DNA of 64,000 nt from Pedobacter glucosidilyticus (GTDB lineage Bacteria; Bacteroidota; Bacteroidia; Sphingobacteriales; Sphingobacteriaceae): assembly GCF_002483235.1 (NCBI RefSeq), contig NZ_DLHN01000026.1, forward strand, positions 1,989-65,988. Reading direction: 5' to 3'. Positions 61,052 through 64,000 of the stretch are shown piece after piece. The notes under the pieces were generated by a model, which was not told where the DNA came from, made no database searches, and saw nothing but the letters and a program-made list of their open reading frames with translations. The position numbers and the translations under genes were made by a program. The stretch's first letter is position 1; each line of letters begins with the position of its first letter.

Positions 61052-61915
61052 ATGAGTAAAAGAAAAAAACTCTCGGCCCGCTTAAAGGAAAAATATAAAT
61101 TAGTTATTTTAAATGATCATACTTTTGAAGAAAAAGCATCGTTTAGAGCCTCCTTATGGTATTTATTAATAGGAACATCTGCTTTTGCTATTGTATTAGT
61201 TTTTTTAACCATCGTAATCATTAAAATAACTCCATTAAGAGAATACATAACCGGTGTTGCCGATATTGATAATAAAAGAGACATTATTTCTACCTATGCC
61301 AAGGTAGATTCCTTAGAAAAATTAGTGAAGGCAAATGATTTATACCTCGCCAATCTTAATCAAATCATCAGTGGCAAACCAGATGAAGATAAACTAGCCA
61401 AGCCAAAAGATAATAACATCAAATCTGATAGTATAAAATTGAATCAAAAAATTTCTGATGATGAAAAAGAGCTTAGAAAGCTTATAGAGTCTGAAGGCCG
61501 ATTTGATTTAAGTGAAGGTAGCACCGGAGCAAAGAGTGGGATAGCAACTTTCTCTTTTTTTAGCCCGGTGAAAGGGAAAATATCATCGAAATTCGATAAT
61601 ACTCAACAACATTATGCAGTTGATGTGGTAACCAGGAAGAATGAAAATATCAAGTCTACACTAGATGGTACAGTGGTTTTTTCAAATTTCACCCCAGAAA
61701 CAGGTTACGTAATTGCTATACAGCATGCAAATAATATGTTATCTTTTTATAAGCATTGTTCTGCATTGTTAAAGAAAGTTGGTAGCTTCGTGAGGGCAGG
61801 AGAGGTAATTGCCGTAGTTGGCGATAGCGGAGAATACACAACCGGGCCACATTTGCATTTTGAACTTTGGTTAAACGGTTCGCCAGTAAACCCAGAAAAT
61901 TATATAACCTTTTAA
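61052..61915 (+). CDS. M23 family metallopeptidase
   Basis: 287 residues. One membrane helix near residues 36-58 (ALWYLLIGTSAFAIVLVFLTIVIIK region), a coiled-coil-like linker with repeated Lys/Asp, then the LytM/M23 domain (about residues 170-287): FFSPVKGKISSKFDN, HYAVDVVT (first His and Asp metal ligands), and TGPHLHFELWLNGSPVNP (HLH). It cleaves peptidoglycan crosslinks or acts as an activator. Directly followed by a bactofilin gene, a pairing known for cell-shape control in several bacteria. Confidence 0.93.
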   Translation: MSKRKKLSARLKEKYKLVILNDHTFEEKASFRASLWYLLIGTSAFAIVLVFLTIVIIKITPLREYITGVADIDNKRDIISTYAKVDSLEKLVKANDLYLANLNQIISGKPDEDKLAKPKDNNIKSDSIKLNQKISDDEKELRKLIESEGRFDLSEGSTGAKSGIATFSFFSPVKGKISSKFDNTQQHYAVDVVTRKNENIKSTLDGTVVFSNFTPETGYVIAIQHANNMLSFYKHCSALLKKVGSFVRAGEVIAVVGDSGEYTTGPHLHFELWLNGSPVNPENYITF

Positions 61916-61924
61916 ACACAAGTC

Positions 61925-62359
61925 ATGTTTCGAAAAAAAAAGGAAGATGCCATTAAAGGCGAACAAAAAGCAGGCGCTATCAATATTGTTGGTGTGGGTA
62001 CTCAAATTAAAGGTGATTTGGAAACCAGTGGAGATATCAGGATTGATGGGAAAATAACAGGTAACTTATTATCTAAAGCAAAAGTAGTTATTGGGCAAAC
62101 CGGTGAAGTTAATGGTAATATACATTCAGACTCGGCAGAAGTGTCTGGCTTGGTAAACGGTAATATTTCCAGCTCAGAAACATTATATTTAAAAGCTACC
62201 GCTCAAGTTAATGGCGATATTGCATCTAATAAATTGGTGGTAGAAAACGGGGCTAATTTTACTGGTCATTGCCAAACAGGTTTATCTCAAACCAAATCTA
62301 TTTCAGAAAAGAAAAAAATATTTGATGTTAGAGCAGAAAGACAAGAAGCCACCGCTTAA
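61925..62359 (+). CDS. Bactofilin
   Basis: 144 residues. The central right-handed beta-helix repeats are seen in VGVGTQIKGDLETSGDIRIDGKITGNLLSKAKVVIGQTGEVNGNIHSDSAEVSGLVNGN, with short charged ends. Bactofilins polymerise into cytoskeletal filaments without nucleotides and guide cell-wall enzymes. The M23 peptidase gene ends 9 bases before it. Its last 35 bases overlap the next gene. Confidence 0.95.
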   Translation: MFRKKKEDAIKGEQKAGAINIVGVGTQIKGDLETSGDIRIDGKITGNLLSKAKVVIGQTGEVNGNIHSDSAEVSGLVNGNISSSETLYLKATAQVNGDIASNKLVVENGANFTGHCQTGLSQTKSISEKKKIFDVRAERQEATA

Positions 62360-62558
62360 AACTGTAAATAATTACATTAAATACTCTGGATTGGCTTTTC
62401 AGATGTTTAGTATCATAGGAGTTTTTACCTTTGTAGGATATAAAATAGACGAGTCTAGGGCTAGTAAAACACCTATCATAACAGGTATCTCAAGTTTGCT
62501 TGGCGTTATCATCGCTATTTATACAGTATTAAAAGGAATTAATAAATCTTCAAATTGA
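62325..62558 (+). CDS. AtpZ/AtpI-like small membrane protein
   Basis: 77 residues from ATG 62325 (MLEQKDKKPPLKTVNN), overlapping the bactofilin end by 35 bases. Two membrane helices: SGLAFQMFSIIGVFTFVGYKID and IITGISSLLGVIIAIYTVLKGI. Position just before atp genes, with the GxxxD-like turn between helices, fits the AtpZ/AtpI family that helps assemble the c-ring or feeds magnesium. The start base overlap with bactofilin suggests coupled translation. Confidence 0.78.
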   Translation: MLEQKDKKPPLKTVNNYIKYSGLAFQMFSIIGVFTFVGYKIDESRASKTPIITGISSLLGVIIAIYTVLKGINKSSN

Positions 62559-62944
62559 GTCTTTCAAAATTTTTTATCTGGTTTACCATTTTTACGCTTT
62601 TCTTAATTGGCTTGGTTAGCTTGCTTCAAGGGCCATTAGGTTTGCAAGCTTTTTTCATTCCTAAATTTTGGGTAATATTTGGCTTCATGGCAGTCATTAC
62701 CCTTATGGTTTTCTTTGTTTCTTTTATTGGGATACAAAAAGGAGGCGAGGGACAAGTTTTTGTAGTGATGGGCGCTATAGTTATCAGGCTGTTAATCAGC
62801 ATGATAGTTGTTCTTTTTTATCTCAGTAAGTTTAAAATAGACCCTATTTTATTCGTTATAAATTTTTTTTCTATTTATTTATCCTTTACGACCTTTGAAA
62901 TTTATTGTTTGTTACTTAACTTGCGCCACCAAATTAAAAAGTAA
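62555..62944 (+). CDS. Small integral membrane protein before atpB
   Basis: 129 residues with a TTG start that overlaps the stop of the previous gene (TTGA). About four membrane segments (FFIWFTIFTLFLIGLVSL, WVIFGFMAVITLMVFFVSF, VVMGAIVIRLLISMIVVLFYL, PILFVINFFSIYLSFTTFEI). Located where other Bacteroidota carry an AtpI-like protein, so a role with ATP synthase is inferred only from position. The next Met is deep in the protein, which supports the TTG. Confidence 0.72.
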   Translation: MSLSKFFIWFTIFTLFLIGLVSLLQGPLGLQAFFIPKFWVIFGFMAVITLMVFFVSFIGIQKGGEGQVFVVMGAIVIRLLISMIVVLFYLSKFKIDPILFVINFFSIYLSFTTFEIYCLLLNLRHQIKK

Positions 62945-62958
62945 AAAACACGGAATCA

Positions 62959-64000
62959 ATGGATTTTAGCCACATTTTAAATTATAAAAATTTTGGATTA
63001 AAGGCGTTATTCGCACTTTTTTTAGCGTTTTTGTCATTTAATGCCTATTCAAATCAAGAAAATGCAACCATTGAACCGGCAGGAGCAGAAGCAGGACATC
63101 ATGCTGCGGCAGAAGAAAAATTTGATCCAACGGTAACTATTTTAGAGCACATAAGCGATGCGCATAGCTGGCACTTATGGGGTCACACAAGTTTACCTCT
63201 TCCAGTTATTTTATATACTCCTCAAGGTTTAGAAATTTTTTCTTCAGCTAATTTAATGGATGAGCATCATGCACCAAAACCTTATGCTGGTAAGTATTAT
63301 ACTTATGTAAATGAGCATGAGCATATTAAAGTTTTAAAAGCTGATGGTACTGTTGATGAGTCTGTTTCTATTTTAGATTTTTCAATCACTAAAAACGTAG
63401 CTGCTATGTTTATATCGGTTATTTTAATATTAGTGATTTTTATTAGTGTTGCAGGTTCTTATAAAAAACGTGTTGGAAAAGCACCTAAAGGTTTACAATC
63501 TTGGTTAGAACCCTTAATTGTATTTGTTAGAGATGATATTGCTCGTCCTAATATTGGATATAAATACGAGAAATTTATGCCTCTTTTATTAACCATATTC
63601 TTTTTTATATGGTTTAATAACTTGTTAGGCTTAGTTCCTATTTTCCCAGGTAGTGCAAACGTAACTGGTAATATAGCAGTTACTATGGTATTAGCTTTTA
63701 TCGTTCTTGTAGTTGTTAACATCAATGGTAATAAATACTACTGGGCGCATATCTTTAAACCAGATGTTCCTTTTTGGTTATTACCAATCATGTGGGTGGT
63801 AGAGGTTATTGGAGTTTTCTCTAAGCCTTTCGCTCTAATGGTTCGTTTGTTTGCAAACATTACAGCTGGTCACATTATCGTATTAAGTTTAATATCTCTG
63901 ATTTTCATCTTTAAAACATTAGCTATCGCTCCGGTATCAGTTGCTTTCGTTTTATTTATGGATGTATTAGAACTTTTAGTTGCTTTCTTGCAAGCCTTTA
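62959..64000 (+). CDS. atpB: F0F1 ATP synthase subunit a (3' end outside the window)
   Basis: 347 residues read to the window end, stop not reached. A Bacteroidota-type N-terminal extension with signal-like helix and His-rich segment (EHISDAHSWHLWGH, NEHEHIKVL) leads to the membrane part: FMPLLLTIFFFIWFNNLLGLVPIFPG, PIMWVVEVIGVFSKPFALMVRLFANITAGH. The Arg in RLFANITAGH, at about residue 296, is the essential proton-channel arginine. Subunit a couples proton flow to c-ring rotation. The gene is co-directional with the two small membrane genes upstream, 14 bases away. Confidence 0.96.
   Translation, partial: MDFSHILNYKNFGLKALFALFLAFLSFNAYSNQENATIEPAGAEAGHHAAAEEKFDPTVTILEHISDAHSWHLWGHTSLPLPVILYTPQGLEIFSSANLMDEHHAPKPYAGKYYTYVNEHEHIKVLKADGTVDESVSILDFSITKNVAAMFISVILILVIFISVAGSYKKRVGKAPKGLQSWLEPLIVFVRDDIARPNIGYKYEKFMPLLLTIFFFIWFNNLLGLVPIFPGSANVTGNIAVTMVLAFIVLVVVNINGNKYYWAHIFKPDVPFWLLPIMWVVEVIGVFSKPFALMVRLFANITAGHIIVLSLISLIFIFKTLAIAPVSVAFVLFMDVLELLVAFLQAF

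Noticed and set aside
62322..62324. TTG start three bases before ATG for the AtpZ-like gene
   Set aside because: ATG 62325 is adjacent and stronger.

Overview
The window is AT-rich DNA from the phylum Bacteroidota, most like the Sphingobacteriaceae (Pedobacter or a relative). The grounds are: type IX secretion and gliding genes (gldK-L-M-N, a porP/sprF-like gene, a porW/sprE-like gene), cargo with type A and type B secretion signals, a DUF4271 gene beside hemD, genes with no Shine-Dalgarno sequence, and several promoters of the TAnnTTTG type. The placement is inferred from gene content; no rRNA or tRNA gene was seen.

Layout. 1-5.6 kb: the 3' part of a collagen-like surface protein, a small type A cargo protein, an outer-membrane barrel protein and a two-domain fasciclin lipoprotein. 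5.8-22.0 kb: one giant adhesin of about 5,400 residues, built from 18 pairs of alternating Calx-beta domains and ending in a type B sorting domain, followed by a PorP/SprF-like outer-membrane protein that probably serves its export. 23.2-29.6 kb: a minus-strand methionine/folate operon (metH, a four-helix-bundle gene, an EamA transporter, metF) headed by a SAM-I riboswitch. 29.7-31.2 kb: palindromic repeats, a conserved hypothetical gene and murQ. 31.4-33.2 kb: an accessory patch with parDE, a probable group II intron remnant and a PIN-domain toxin-antitoxin pair. 33.4-43.1 kb: core genes (S41 protease, der, S8 protease, Omp85-type protein, DUF4271, hemD) with one odd nuclease-like pair. 43.4-48.1 kb: gldKLMN, the motor and periplasmic core of type IX secretion. 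48.6-51.5 kb: a cassette-like island. 51.8-53.9 kb: a Fic protein and a second PIN toxin-antitoxin pair. 54.0-60.9 kb: uvrC, a class A penicillin-binding protein and porW/sprE on the minus strand. 61.0-64 kb: an M23 peptidase, a bactofilin and the start of the ATP synthase operon (atpZ-like, a small membrane protein, atpB cut by the window end).

How the parts fit. The secretion genes are scattered over three places (22, 43-48 and 58-61 kb), and the same window holds their probable clients: the giant adhesin (type B signal) and the 181-residue protein (type A signal). The metabolic operon makes methyl-tetrahydrofolate (MetF) and uses it to make methionine (MetH), with SAM feedback through the riboswitch.

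The least explained structure is the 48.6-51.5 kb island. Two gene cassettes (crp-TPR-reductase, and a leucine-rich-repeat gene) each lie between GTTAGCGGT and its reverse complement ACCGCTAAC, with large conserved hairpins at the joints, an attC-like arrangement with no integrase in sight. Other notable points are a palindromic repeat inserted in frame inside metH, a four-helix-bundle gene framed by inverted repeats within the metH-metF operon, and two related toxin-antitoxin loci 20 kb apart that share a promoter-overlapping GTACGTAC box.
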